NCBI RefSeq assembly: GCF_001486505.1
Contig: NZ_LN909064.1
Span: forward strand, 637,416 to 701,415
Length of the DNA: 64,000 nt
Reading direction: 5' to 3'
Origin: Paenibacillus rubinfantis
Lineage (GTDB): Bacteria > Bacillota > Bacilli > Paenibacillales > Paenibacillaceae
In this document: one piece after another, positions 8,422 to 16,422 of the stretch
Numbering within the stretch: the stretch's first letter is position 1
How the letters are laid out: the number at the start of each line of letters is the position of its first letter
Notes under the pieces: model-generated
What the model was told of the DNA's origin: nothing
The model's input: the letters and a program-made list of their open reading frames with translations, nothing else
Database searches by the model: none
Position numbers and translations under genes: made by a program

Positions 8422-8524
8422 TGGAGCGCTAAAAGGAACTGGGCAGCACGGTGCAACCAAGGCGCGAGACTAACTAGTGTGTTAAGAAGACAAGGGGTAG
8501 AGGTAGGGGGGGACTTGTCTGCAC
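8422..8524. repeat. Direct repeat R2 (copy 2 of ~103 bp)
   Basis: This is the second copy of the repeat at 8043-8145, offset by 379 bp at both ends. The central ~45 bases are almost identical and the flanks are diverged. Confidence 0.9.
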
Positions 8525-8541
8525 GAAAGGTGCAATAGCAG

Positions 8542-8737
8542 CATAGCGTAACGTGATAAAATCACCTTATTTGGCCACAAACCCCGGTTTTGGGCCAAAT
8601 AGCGTTATAAAGTGTTCTTATTTTGAGCTTTAGAGCTCAGTTAGGGCGTAAATAGGGTGGATAAGGTGATTGAATCACGCTATTTCGGCTCAAAACCGGA
8701 TTTCGAGACCAATAGCGTTAAACATTCACCTTATTTC
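8542..8737. repeat. Palindrome quartet E (51-62-51 geometry)
   Basis: Units of the type AATAGCGTTA/GTGAT...ATCAC/TTATT have centres at 8559, 8610, 8672 and 8723, that is 51, 62 and 51 bp apart. The sequence is different from A1/A2 and shares its GTGAT/ATCAC core with quartet B at 18.5 kb. Confidence 0.88.
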
Positions 8738-8800
8738 CCGCGAGTCCGCATGGATAAGGAATCGCCCGTTTGCCGCCCCCCCCCTCGCCCGCCGCACACC

Positions 8801-8836
8801 AAAAAAGGAAGGCGCATCTCCGCGCCTTCCTTTTTC
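8801..8836 (-). terminator. Terminator downstream of the small - strand gene
   Basis: AAAAAGGAAGGCGC pairs with GCGCCTTCCTTTTT around a 6-base loop. On the minus strand it ends in a run of T, so it should terminate the sodA / 8857-9069 transcript. Confidence 0.85.
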
Positions 8837-8856
8837 CCGTTGCCACGCAACGTGAA

Positions 8857-9069
8857 TTACATCATCCGGTTTTCTACGGATTTCATATGATTTTGCGTGT
8901 CTGGCTCGCGGTGTTCCTCGCCTTCGACTTTGCCGAGGTCGGGAGTGGCCCCGCCGCCGGTTACGCTGTGGGCGAAGTTGGTGAACTGCTTCTTATGCGC
9001 ATCCTCCGCGTGTTTGGAGGCGAGAAGCTCCTCCGGGTCATTCGTCAATTTACGCTTTTGCTCAGCCAT
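8857..9069 (-). CDS. Small hydrophilic conserved hypothetical protein
   Basis: This 70-residue, highly charged protein has no membrane segment, cysteine or recognisable domain ('MAEQKRKLTNDPEELLAS...'). It appears intrinsically disordered, with a Gly-rich middle and a Met-rich end. Its start is supported by AAGGAGG eight or so bases before ATG 9069. It lies 35 bases downstream of sodA on the same strand and before a terminator, so it is probably co-transcribed with sodA and may belong to a stress response. The function is unknown. Confidence 0.75.
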   Translation of the reverse strand: MAEQKRKLTNDPEELLASKHAEDAHKKQFTNFAHSVTGGGATPDLGKVEGEEHREPDTQNHMKSVENRMM

Positions 9070-9104
9070 AGATGTATCCTCCTTCGTTCGTAAAGAACAT
9101 CGCG

Positions 9105-9719
9105 TTATTTTTTCGAAGCTTCATAACGACGGTTGACTTCGTCCCAGTTGATGACATTCCAGAACGCGGCGATGTAGTCTGGCCGTTTGTTTTGATACTT
9201 CAGATAATAGGCGTGCTCCCATACGTCAAGGCCAAGAATCGGCGTCAAGCCCTCGGAGAGCGGGTTGTCCTGGTTCGCTGTGCTGGTGACGGCGAGCTTG
9301 CCGTCCTTGCCGACGACCAACCATGCCCAGCCGCTGCCAAACCGGGTTGTTGCTGCTTTGGTGAAATCCTCTTTGAATTTATCGAAGCCGCCGAGGTCGC
9401 TGTCAATGGCGGCAGCGACCGCACCGGTTGGCGCGCCTCCACCGCCGGGACCGATAACCTTCCAGAACAAGCTGTGGTTGGCATGGCCGCCGCCGTTGTT
9501 GCGTACGGCCGTACGGATGCTCTCAGGAACAGCATCTAGGTTGGAGATCAGCTCCTCCACGCTTTTGTTCTGCAGATCCGGGGCACTTTCCAGCGCGGCG
9601 TTCAAGTTTGTCACGTAGGTGTTGTGGTGCCGGTCATGGTGGATATTCATCGTTTGTTCATCAATATGAGGTTCCAAAGCGTTTGCCGGATAAGGCAGCG
9701 CAGGTAATTCATGTGCCAT
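9105..9719 (-). CDS. sodA: Superoxide dismutase (Mn/Fe family)
   Basis: The enzyme converts superoxide to oxygen and hydrogen peroxide in the cytoplasm. From ATG 9719 the product is 204 residues, standard for the family, and begins [20 protein letters not shown]. Metal ligands are visible as the histidine in '[13 protein letters not shown]', the histidine in 'ANHSLFW', and Asp and His in '[19 protein letters not shown]'. The 'GGGAPTG' and 'GSGWAWLVV' segments favour the manganese or cambialistic type. The ORF extends 14 codons upstream, but GGAGG 11 bases before ATG 9719 and the family start support the shorter form. Tandem cre-like sites lie about 180 bases upstream. Confidence 0.96.
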   Translation of the reverse strand: MAHELPALPYPANALEPHIDEQTMNIHHDRHHNTYVTNLNAALESAPDLQNKSVEELISNLDAVPESIRTAVRNNGGGHANHSLFWKVIGPGGGGAPTGAVAAAIDSDLGGFDKFKEDFTKAATTRFGSGWAWLVVGKDGKLAVTSTANQDNPLSEGLTPILGLDVWEHAYYLKYQNKRPDYIAAFWNVINWDEVNRRYEASKK

Positions 9720-9892
9720 GATCGATTTTACCTCCCGTTTAATTTGCTCAAGACTCGTCATCCGAATATTAAGGCCATCGGCAGCAAACCAACCTCCCCC
9801 TTAACACCCGCATAACAATCCTATTATTGGTAACGCATAAAAATATATGCATATCTGAGAGGCGTTTAAGGACGTTTTGCAAAAGTTCACAA

Positions 9893-9922
9893 TTGTAAAC
9901 GCTTAATATAAAGCGCTTTCAG
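9893..9922. promoter_or_regulatory. Two adjacent cre-like sites
   Basis: TTGTAAACGCTTAAT (9893-9907) and TATAAAGCGCTTTCAG (9907-9922) each match the CcpA operator consensus WTGNAANCGNWNNCW with one mismatch, the second on the minus strand. They lie between the divergent sodA and acetyltransferase genes. Catabolite control of sodA or of the + gene is possible but untested. Nothing else was identified in 9720-10079. Confidence 0.4.
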
Positions 9923-10079
9923 AAGAAAAATGATGTATTTGGGAGATATCTATGGTTTAATGGACAAGGAAAGAGTTTTTTTCTCGTTTTTTGTCTGGAA
10001 TCAAATATTCGGTTGATGTAAAACAGGGGGGTTCTTTTTACATCGGCCTATCTTGCGTGAAGAAAAGGGAGATCATAGC

Positions 10080-10523
10080 ATGCTTATTCGTTCCTTTCAG
10101 TTGAGTGATGTGAATCAAGTGATGGAGCTATTGCAGGTGGCCTTATCGGAAGATTGCTACGAAGATACCAAGTGCGCGTTTGCCAGACAACTTTCTTGGG
10201 ATTCTGAACTGATTATGGTTGCGGAAGTCGAGGAAGAGATCAAAGGGGTATTGATTGGCACGATCGATCAGAATACGGGATGTATCTACCGCATGGCCGT
10301 ACACCCTGAGTACCGCCGGCGCGGCGTTGGCCGCAGCCTCGTCTCCGCGATGGAACAGCGGTTCCAACAGCGGAATGTCCGTCGGATTATGGTCGCTGGA
10401 GATGAACACAATAAAGCGATCATGCCTCTGTACGAAGCGATGGGCTATGGAGCCAGCAAGTTTTTGGAAGCCTTCCAGAAGCTTGGTATTGCAGCAGCCC
10501 GGACGCTGACGGGATCCAATTGA
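10080..10523 (+). CDS. GNAT-family N-acetyltransferase
   Basis: This 147-residue protein is a single GNAT domain. The acetyl-CoA pyrophosphate loop is 'VHPEYRRRGVGRSLVSAME' (R/Q-x-x-G-x-G/A), and the C-terminal 'ALYEAMGY'-type segment is 'PLYEAMGYGASKFLEAF'. The substrate is not evident. ATG 10080 has AAAAGGGAG about 9 bases upstream; the TTG at 10053 is less likely. A hairpin pair follows before signal peptidase. Confidence 0.85.
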   Translation: MLIRSFQLSDVNQVMELLQVALSEDCYEDTKCAFARQLSWDSELIMVAEVEEEIKGVLIGTIDQNTGCIYRMAVHPEYRRRGVGRSLVSAMEQRFQQRNVRRIMVAGDEHNKAIMPLYEAMGYGASKFLEAFQKLGIAAARTLTGSN

Positions 10524-10557
10524 TGAAAATTTCCCAAAGCAAATTTGGGAAATGTTG

Positions 10558-10605
10558 AAGCATATCTTCCATCCATTGCAAATGGGTGAAGGATATGCTT
10601 TTCTA
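10558..10605 (+). terminator. Terminator after the acetyltransferase gene
   Basis: AAGCATATCTTCCATCCATT pairs with AATGGGTGAAGGATATGCTT (some G-U pairs) and is followed by TTCTATTAT. A smaller hairpin (TTTCCCAAA...TTTGGGAAA) precedes it at about 10530-10553. Confidence 0.7.
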
Positions 10606-10639
10606 TTATATAGATTGTTTAAATTTGATGAGGTGCAGG

Positions 10640-11251
10640 ATGGAAACGGTCATGGATTCAGATAGCAAAAGAACAGCGGAACTCGAAAACTCCGCCGGCA
10701 AGCCGCAACCGGACAGTCCGCAAGGCCGATGGGCGACGGAGCTGTGGGAGATGCTGAAGACGATCGTCATCGCCTTCGTCATCATGGTGCTGTTGAATAT
10801 ATTTGTTTTTAACTTATCGATGGTGAAAGGGCAATCAATGCAGCCCACCCTGGAGGAGCAGGAGCGGCTATTCGTGGACAAGCTGGTGTACCGGTTAGGT
10901 CATCCGAAGCGCGGCGAGGTTGTTGTGCTGAAGGATCCCAGCGTTGATGCGGATCGGAAGCCGTTCCTGGTCAAGCGGATCGTAGCGGTCCCCGGGGATA
11001 CGGTTGAGGTGCGCGAGGGTAAGCTGATCGTCAACGGGATCCCGCAGGATGAGCCTTATACGGACACGGTAATCGAGGACGGCGACATGCCGGAGATGAA
11101 GCTGAACGCCGGGAGTTATTTCGTGATGGGCGATAACCGCCACGCCGGACGGAGCAAAGACAGCCGCTATTTCGGCAGCGTGAAGGAGAAATGGATCGTT
11201 GGCCGCGCGGAATTCGTTTTTTGGCCGATTGCCAAGATCCGTGATTTATAA
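10640..11251 (+). CDS. lepB: Type I signal peptidase
   Basis: Signal peptidase I is membrane-anchored and cleaves signal peptides from exported proteins on the outer face. From ATG 10640 the product is 203 residues with one N-terminal TM segment (~38-60) after a hydrophilic, charged cytoplasmic leader of about 35 residues. The catalytic dyad is visible: Ser66 in 'KGQSMQPTL' and Lys112 in 'LVKRIVAVPGD'. Box E 'YFVMGDNRHAGRSKDSRYFG' is intact. The start is ambiguous between 10640 and 10652, with GAGGTG upstream. It is the SipS/SipT type of Gram-positive SPase. Confidence 0.94.
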   Translation: METVMDSDSKRTAELENSAGKPQPDSPQGRWATELWEMLKTIVIAFVIMVLLNIFVFNLSMVKGQSMQPTLEEQERLFVDKLVYRLGHPKRGEVVVLKDPSVDADRKPFLVKRIVAVPGDTVEVREGKLIVNGIPQDEPYTDTVIEDGDMPEMKLNAGSYFVMGDNRHAGRSKDSRYFGSVKEKWIVGRAEFVFWPIAKIRDL

Positions 11252-11275
11252 GCCGTTTTCTTGGGAGGATGAACA

Positions 11276-11716
11276 GTGAAGGAAATTACGATTTATACGG
11301 ATGGGGCATGCTCCGGAAATCCGGGTCCAGGAGGATGGGGCGCGGTGCTGATGTTTAACGGGCATCGGAAGGAGCTGTCCGGCGGCGAAAAAATGACCAC
11401 CAACAACCGCATGGAAATTCAAGCGGTGATTTCGGCCCTTAGTCACTTGAAGGAGCCCTGTCAAGTAAAGGTCTACAGCGACTCCGCTTATGTGGTCAAC
11501 TGCTTTCAGCAGAATTGGATCCGCGGGTGGCTTAAGAACGGGTGGAAGAACAGCAGGAACCAGCCCGTCGAGAACCGCGACCTATGGGAAGAGCTGTGGC
11601 GGCTGATGGGCATCCATAAGGTGGAATACGTCAAGGTCAAGGGGCATAGCGACAACGAGCTGAACAATCATTGCGACCTGTTGGCACGGGAAGCGATCAA
11701 ACGTTTATCTTCGTAA
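11276..11716 (+). CDS. rnhA: Ribonuclease HI
   Basis: RNase HI cuts the RNA strand of RNA:DNA hybrids. The 146-residue product has the classic fold signatures: 'IYTDGACSGNPGPGGWGAVL' with the first catalytic aspartate, Glu in 'NNRMEIQAVI', Asp in 'VYSDSAYVV', and the C-terminal 'VKGHSDNELNNHCDLLA' with the last His and Asp. The start is GTG 11276, supported by GGGAGG about 8 bases upstream. The basic 'WIRGWLKNGWKNS' handle resembles the E. coli type, so it should be active rather than a degenerate YpdQ-like paralogue. Confidence 0.95.
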   Translation: MKEITIYTDGACSGNPGPGGWGAVLMFNGHRKELSGGEKMTTNNRMEIQAVISALSHLKEPCQVKVYSDSAYVVNCFQQNWIRGWLKNGWKNSRNQPVENRDLWEELWRLMGIHKVEYVKVKGHSDNELNNHCDLLAREAIKRLSS

Positions 11717-11768
11717 AAATACAGCAGACAGCCATTACGACATCATGAACAGGAAGGAGGGGGAACAT

Positions 11769-12959
11769 ATGACAACGGCGGAAACCGGCTTAGCCCGTTT
11801 ACCGGCTGGGGAAAGCCGCTGGGCGGAGCTGAAGCGGGAGATTAAAGAAGCGGCGGCGGAGCTAGGCATTGACGATATCGGTTTTGCCAGTGCCGATCCG
11901 TTCCTGTCGCTCAAGTCAATTCTGCAGGACCGGCGCGACAAGGGGTATGAATCCGGCTTCGAGGAGCCGGATCTCGATAAGCGGGTGTACCCGGAATTAT
12001 CGCTAGAGCAGCCGGCTTCGTTGATTTCGATCGCGGTGGCGTATCCGTCGAAGATGGAGAATCCCCCGAAGTCGGCACCCGGCGAGCGGCGGGGGATCTT
12101 GGCCCGCGCTGCCTGGGGGCGGGACTACCACCAGGTGCTCCGCGAAGCGATGGAGAAGCTCGAGAACTTCATTCGCGAGCGGGTGCCTGAAGCGCGAATC
12201 GAAAGCATGGTCGATACCGGCGCTTTGGTGGATCGGGCGGTAGCCGAGCGTGCGGGGATCGGCTTCAAGGGTAAAAACTGCGCCATCATCTCCCCCAAAT
12301 GGGGCTCGTGGATTTATCTCGGCGAGTTGATCACAAACGTGCCGTTTCCTCCGGACACGCCGGTGGAGGAGGATTGCGGCGAGTGCACCAAATGCATCGA
12401 CGCGTGCCCGACGGGAGCGTTAGTGGGTCCCGGTGAGTTAAACGCGCAGCGGTGCATTTCTTTTTTGACGCAAACGAAGGGGTTTGTGGAAGAGGAATTT
12501 ATGGTGAAGATCGGCAACCGTCTTTACGGCTGCGATACATGCCAAGTGGTCTGCCCGAAAAACAAAGGCAAGTCCTGGAACCATCGGCCTGAACTGCAGC
12601 CCGACCCGGAGAAGGTGAAGCCGCTGTTACTGCCGCTGCTGGATTTAAGCAATCGCGAGTTCAAGGAACGGTTTGGCGACAGCGCTGCGGCCTGGAGAGG
12701 CAAGAAGCCGATCCAGCGCAATGCGGTGATTGCGCTTGGCAACTTCAAAGATCCGACTTCCGTGCCGAAATTAATAGATATACTACTCCATGATCCGCGG
12801 CCAGAGTTAAGGGGAACTGCAGCTTGGTCGCTAAGCCAAATCGGGGGCATGGAGGCTGAGGATGCGATCAGACGGGCGCTTGACGCGGAGCAGGACGAAG
12901 AAGTGCAGGTCCGGCTTCGGGCTGCTAAGCAGAAGCTGCAAGCTTCCATCGGGGACTGA
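11769..12959 (+). CDS. queG: Epoxyqueuosine reductase with C-terminal HEAT repeats
   Basis: QueG uses cobalamin and two [4Fe-4S] clusters to reduce epoxyqueuosine to queuosine in the tRNA wobble base. The 396-residue product shows the N-terminal DUF1730 region ('SIAVAYPSKMENPP', 'GRDYHQVLREAMEKLENF', 'DTGALVDRAVAERAG'), two ferredoxin-like clusters (CGECTKCIDACPTGAL and C-DTC-QVV-CPKN) and a C-terminal HEAT-like pair ('ALGNFKDPTSVPKLIDILL', 'AAWSLSQIGG'). ATG 11769 has AGGAGGGGGAAC directly before it and is preferred over ATG 11745. The other queuosine genes are not in the window. Confidence 0.94.
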   Translation: MTTAETGLARLPAGESRWAELKREIKEAAAELGIDDIGFASADPFLSLKSILQDRRDKGYESGFEEPDLDKRVYPELSLEQPASLISIAVAYPSKMENPPKSAPGERRGILARAAWGRDYHQVLREAMEKLENFIRERVPEARIESMVDTGALVDRAVAERAGIGFKGKNCAIISPKWGSWIYLGELITNVPFPPDTPVEEDCGECTKCIDACPTGALVGPGELNAQRCISFLTQTKGFVEEEFMVKIGNRLYGCDTCQVVCPKNKGKSWNHRPELQPDPEKVKPLLLPLLDLSNREFKERFGDSAAAWRGKKPIQRNAVIALGNFKDPTSVPKLIDILLHDPRPELRGTAAWSLSQIGGMEAEDAIRRALDAEQDEEVQVRLRAAKQKLQASIGD

Positions 12960-12984
12960 TATCCGGCAAGGGGGATAACTATAA

Positions 12985-14019
12985 ATGCGATTCATCAGTA
13001 TCGAGGATATCGAACCGGGGCAACATTTGGGTAAAACCGTGTATTCGGCGAACGGAACTGTGCTATTGTCGGCAGGTGTTCAGCTTACGGTTTTCATGAT
13101 CAACACGCTGAAGCGGATCGGCGTGACGATGTTATATATTAAGGATCCGGATTTTGAGGATGTCGAAGTGGAAGACGTGCTGAGCGAGTCGACCAAACAG
13201 GCCGTGTTCCGGGACATGTCCGAAACGCTACAGGCGATCCGTTCCGGTAAGGATTGGAGTACGCGCAAGATCAGCAACAGCGTTGACTCCCTGCTGACCG
13301 ATGTGCTCAATAGCAAAGAAGTGCTGCTGCAGCTGACCGATATCCGGACGGCGGATAATGCCGGCTATCTTCATGCGGTGAACGTCAGCCTGATTTCGTC
13401 TATGATTGGACTTAACCTCGGGTTGGGGTATTCCCAGCTCAAGGATTTAGCCATTGGCGCGTTGCTGCACGATATCGGCAAATCGCTGGAGCTGCCGGAG
13501 GGGGCCGATCCCGAAGACCCCAAAAACCATCACACCTGGCGGGGATACGAGCTGCTGCGCCATAAACGTGAATTTAATCTGCTGATCGCCCACACGGCGT
13601 TGCAGCATCATGAACGTCCGGACGGCAACGGCATGCCGCGGGGGCTCGCGGGAGATGAAATCCATCTGTTTCCGCGAATTGTCGCGGTAGCCAATATGTA
13701 CGACAATTTGATCAGCGGCGGAAGCAAGGACGGGCGGGTTTTGCTGCCGCATGAAGCCTGCGAGCATCTGATGGCCTGCTCGGAGCAGGAGCTGGACCAC
13801 GAGGTGCTGGTGGAGTTTACGCGAATTATTTCCGTTTATCCGAATGGAACCTCGGTCCGGTTGGGGACGAAGGAGACCGGTGTAGTTGTAAGACAGCACC
13901 GGGGTTTGCCGGGCCGACCGGTCATTCGGATCGTGCGGGGCACCGGCGACGAGCTGGACGTCAACGAAGTGGATCTGGCGACGGAAACAACGTTGTTTAT
14001 CGAGGCGGTTTTGGCCTGA
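12985..14019 (+). CDS. HD-GYP domain protein, putative cyclic-di-GMP phosphodiesterase
   Basis: The N-terminal ~110 residues form a small DUF3391-like domain. Residues ~120-300 form an HD-GYP domain: 'LLHDIGKSLELP' (HD motif), 'HTWRGYELLR', 'TALQHHERPDGNGMPRGL' (the GYP region, here GMP rather than GYP) and 'RIVAVANMYDNLI'. HD-GYP proteins hydrolyse cyclic di-GMP or related dinucleotides. The metal-binding histidines are present, so activity is plausible, although the Tyr-to-Met change in the GYP signature is atypical. No receiver domain is attached. It stands 25 bases after queG and could be in the same transcript. Confidence 0.87.
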   Translation: MRFISIEDIEPGQHLGKTVYSANGTVLLSAGVQLTVFMINTLKRIGVTMLYIKDPDFEDVEVEDVLSESTKQAVFRDMSETLQAIRSGKDWSTRKISNSVDSLLTDVLNSKEVLLQLTDIRTADNAGYLHAVNVSLISSMIGLNLGLGYSQLKDLAIGALLHDIGKSLELPEGADPEDPKNHHTWRGYELLRHKREFNLLIAHTALQHHERPDGNGMPRGLAGDEIHLFPRIVAVANMYDNLISGGSKDGRVLLPHEACEHLMACSEQELDHEVLVEFTRIISVYPNGTSVRLGTKETGVVVRQHRGLPGRPVIRIVRGTGDELDVNEVDLATETTLFIEAVLA

Positions 14020-14122
14020 ATCCTTGAATCGCGGCAGGCTGGATGCTATGATATTTGGAGTGCGCCAGCCCGTAAATCAGGGGCTAGGGGCTGCACGATA
14101 TTAATTCAGGGGTGGCTGAAGC

Positions 14123-14365
14123 ATGGATATCGTTATTCCAATTATTACTTTAATCGTCGGTCTGGTTGGCGGCTTTGCGATTGGGGTCTTTTACCTCCGC
14201 AGACAGCTCACGAAGATGCAGAGCGATCCGCAGATGCTGCAGAAGATGGCCAAGCAAATGGGGTACAACCTGAACGGCAAGCAGATGCAGCGCGCGCAGC
14301 AGATGATGAAAAATCAAGGCGGACAAGCGCCGGGAGCGGGACGTCCAACAAAGAAGAAAAGATAA
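14123..14365 (+). CDS. yneF: YneF family (UPF0154) small membrane protein
   Basis: This 80-residue protein has one N-terminal TM helix (~3-24, with 'GLVGGFAIGVFYLRRQLTKM') followed by the family signature 'DPQMLQKMAKQMGYNLNGKQMQRAQQMMK'. YneF proteins are conserved across Bacillota and their function is unknown. GGGGTGG upstream of ATG 14123 supports the start. The tail is unusually Gly/Lys rich. Confidence 0.9.
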   Translation: MDIVIPIITLIVGLVGGFAIGVFYLRRQLTKMQSDPQMLQKMAKQMGYNLNGKQMQRAQQMMKNQGGQAPGAGRPTKKKR

Positions 14366-14409
14366 AGTAACGTTTCGCCATACTTTATTGAAAGGAGGAG
14401 GCGCTGAAG

Positions 14410-15003
14410 ATGGCTGGATTGAAAGATTACGTCAACAAGCAGGTAGGCGACAATCGGGAGCAAATCGAGCATCATGTTCGGGAAATCCTGAAATTGATCG
14501 GGGAAGACGTGGAACGCGAGGGGCTTCTTGAAACCCCGGCTCGAGTAACGCGGATGTACGAGGAGATTTTTGCCGGATATGAAGTGGATCCGCGGGACGT
14601 CCTGGGCGTGACCTTTGAGGAAAACCACGAGGAGCTGGTGATCGTCAAAGACATCGTCTACTATAGTCAATGCGAGCATCATATGGCGCCTTTCTTCGGC
14701 AAAGCCCATATCGGCTATATTCCAAGCGGCCGGATCGCCGGGCTCAGCAAGCTGGCCCGACTGGTTGAAGCGGTAACCCGCCGCCTGCAAGTGCAGGAGC
14801 GGATCACCTCGCAAATTGCCGACATCATGGACGAGGTATTGCAGCCGAAAGGCGTAATGGTCGTCGTCGAGGGTGAGCATCTGTGCATGTGCGCCCGCGG
14901 CGTCAAGAAGCCGGGTAGCAAAACCGTAACCTCAGCCGTACGCGGAAGCTTCCGCAAGGATGCAGCCGCTCGGGCGGAGTTTTTGTCCTTGCTAAAGGAA
15001 TAG
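14410..15003 (+). CDS. folE: GTP cyclohydrolase I
   Basis: FolE converts GTP to dihydroneopterin triphosphate, the first step of folate synthesis. At 197 residues it is the normal length for the type IA enzyme. The zinc-binding and catalytic motifs are clear: '[22 protein letters not shown]' (Cys and His) and '[15 protein letters not shown]' (second Cys). '[15 protein letters not shown]' and '[12 protein letters not shown]' are also family hallmarks. AAAGGAGGAGG precedes ATG 14410. No mtrB or other folate gene is adjacent. Confidence 0.96.
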   Translation: MAGLKDYVNKQVGDNREQIEHHVREILKLIGEDVEREGLLETPARVTRMYEEIFAGYEVDPRDVLGVTFEENHEELVIVKDIVYYSQCEHHMAPFFGKAHIGYIPSGRIAGLSKLARLVEAVTRRLQVQERITSQIADIMDEVLQPKGVMVVVEGEHLCMCARGVKKPGSKTVTSAVRGSFRKDAAARAEFLSLLKE

Positions 15004-15016
15004 AGCCTTTCATGCC

Positions 15017-15057
15017 AAATGGCAGCCGTTTAAAACGGCTGCCATTTTAATTTTCTT
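15017..15057. terminator. Bidirectional terminator between folE and the SOD fusion gene
   Basis: AAATGGCAGCCGTTT pairs with AAACGGCTGCCATTT with almost no loop, followed by TAATTTTC. The last four codons and stop of the convergent minus-strand gene (tgg cag ccg ttt taa) are encoded inside the stem. Confidence 0.85.
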
Positions 15058-16355
15058 GCGGATTCGAAACGCTTGGCTACGGCCGGCCAGTAAACGACGT
15101 TCCACCAAGCCTTGATGTAGTCGGCGCGTACGTTTTGGTGCTTCAGATAATAAGCGTGCTCCCAAACATCAAGCGGAAGCAGCGGGACGACATCCCATTG
15201 CGACAGGTTCTGGTGCTTCTCCGCCGTGAGGATCTCCAGACGGTGGGCGCGTGGGCTCCATACGAGAATAGCCCAGCCGCCGCCTTCCACCTTCGCGGCC
15301 GCTTCGGAGAATTGCTTATGGAAAGCGTCATAGCTGCCAAAATCGCGTTTGATCTGCTCCAGCAGCTCGCCTTTGGGTTTGCCGCCGCCTTGCGGATTCA
15401 TAATGTCCCAAAAGATCGTATGAAGGTAATGCCCTGCTCCGTTAAAAGCCAGCTCCCGCTCCCAGTGCTTCACTAAATCGAAGTTGCCGGATTTGCGGGC
15501 CTCCTGCAGCTTCAGCTCCGCTTTGTTCAAATCATCGACATATGTCTTGTGGTGCTTGTCGTGGTGAATGCGCATCGTCTGCTCATCGATGTGCGGCTCC
15601 AGAGCATTATAGGGGTAGGGCAGCGGGGGAAGTATGTGCCCGCCGATCGGGACGGGGTGTTCTGATGCCGGTACGCGCGCCGCCACCGCTTCAGCGTCAT
15701 CGGCAGCCTCGGTTGGCTCCTGGCGATGGTTGGCCGCTTCCGGCGCAGGTTCCGCCTCGGGTTGCAGCACGGTCTCGGCAGCTTGGTTCGCTTCATCGTT
15801 TGCCTCATCGTTCGATTGTTCAACCGCCGAATCGGACGGCGCTTGCTCCCGATAAGGCGGCTGTGCTCCGACGGCCGCATGATAAGGGTCGGGATACGGC
15901 GGTGCTCCGGCCATGCTGCCGGCGATTTGGCCCGGCCGGTTCAGCCGCTCGAGCACCTCGAGGAAATAGGCCGATTCGCGAATGATATGCAGCAACACAA
16001 CGGGGGCGAGTGGCACGGCCTTGACTGCCGGGCTGTGCTTCAGCATGACCTCGAGGTTGCGGATGAACTCCTGCGACTGTTGAAACGAGGCTTGAAGCAG
16101 CCGTTCCGTCTGCCGGATGAGCTCCGGGCTCGCGGGGGCATGGGGGGCGGACAAAGCGTATTGCAGCAGTTTGTCTGCGGCGGCTTCCGTCCTCTCAAAG
16201 ATCGGTTTCCATTCTTCCAGCAGTCGAACGTAATCCGCCTCCAGGCCGGGGACAATCGCCTGGATCACTTCCGTATGCTCTGCCTCCTGTTGCTTCCAAA
16301 AACGAATTTCCTCCAAAATGCGCACAGGCAAAAAAGGCCCGTAAACGAACAACAT
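15030..16355 (-). CDS. SodF-like protein: DUF2935-type domain fused to Fe/Mn superoxide dismutase
   Basis: The 441-residue product has two parts. Residues 1-~145 are all-helical and resemble half of a DUF2935 ferritin-like domain ('PVRILEEIRFWKQQEAEHTEVIQ', 'FIRNLEVMLKHSP', 'LHIIRESAYFLEVLERL'), with Glu and His residues that could bind metal. An Ala/Glu/Gln-rich linker (~150-235) follows. Residues ~240-441 are a complete Fe/Mn SOD domain with 'MRIHHDKHHKTYV', 'GAGHYLHTIFWDIM' and '[20 protein letters not shown]', so the metal ligands are kept. Bacillus SodF proteins are similar. GAGGAGGT precedes ATG 16355. The role is probably oxidative-stress related, but dismutase activity of this branch is uncertain. 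Confidence 0.85.
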   Translation of the reverse strand: MLFVYGPFLPVRILEEIRFWKQQEAEHTEVIQAIVPGLEADYVRLLEEWKPIFERTEAAADKLLQYALSAPHAPASPELIRQTERLLQASFQQSQEFIRNLEVMLKHSPAVKAVPLAPVVLLHIIRESAYFLEVLERLNRPGQIAGSMAGAPPYPDPYHAAVGAQPPYREQAPSDSAVEQSNDEANDEANQAAETVLQPEAEPAPEAANHRQEPTEAADDAEAVAARVPASEHPVPIGGHILPPLPYPYNALEPHIDEQTMRIHHDKHHKTYVDDLNKAELKLQEARKSGNFDLVKHWERELAFNGAGHYLHTIFWDIMNPQGGGKPKGELLEQIKRDFGSYDAFHKQFSEAAAKVEGGGWAILVWSPRAHRLEILTAEKHQNLSQWDVVPLLPLDVWEHAYYLKHQNVRADYIKAWWNVVYWPAVAKRFESARKLKWQPF

Positions 16356-16422
16356 TGGCCTACCTCCTCAAGGTTAAGAAGTACATTACTACTAACTTAT
16401 TGGAGAGGAGGGTTGGCTTATG

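Noticed and set aside
8657..9136. Plus-strand ORFs over 8.66-9.1 kb
   Set aside because: They cross quartet E, a terminator and the antisense of the small gene and sodA, with no ribosome sites.
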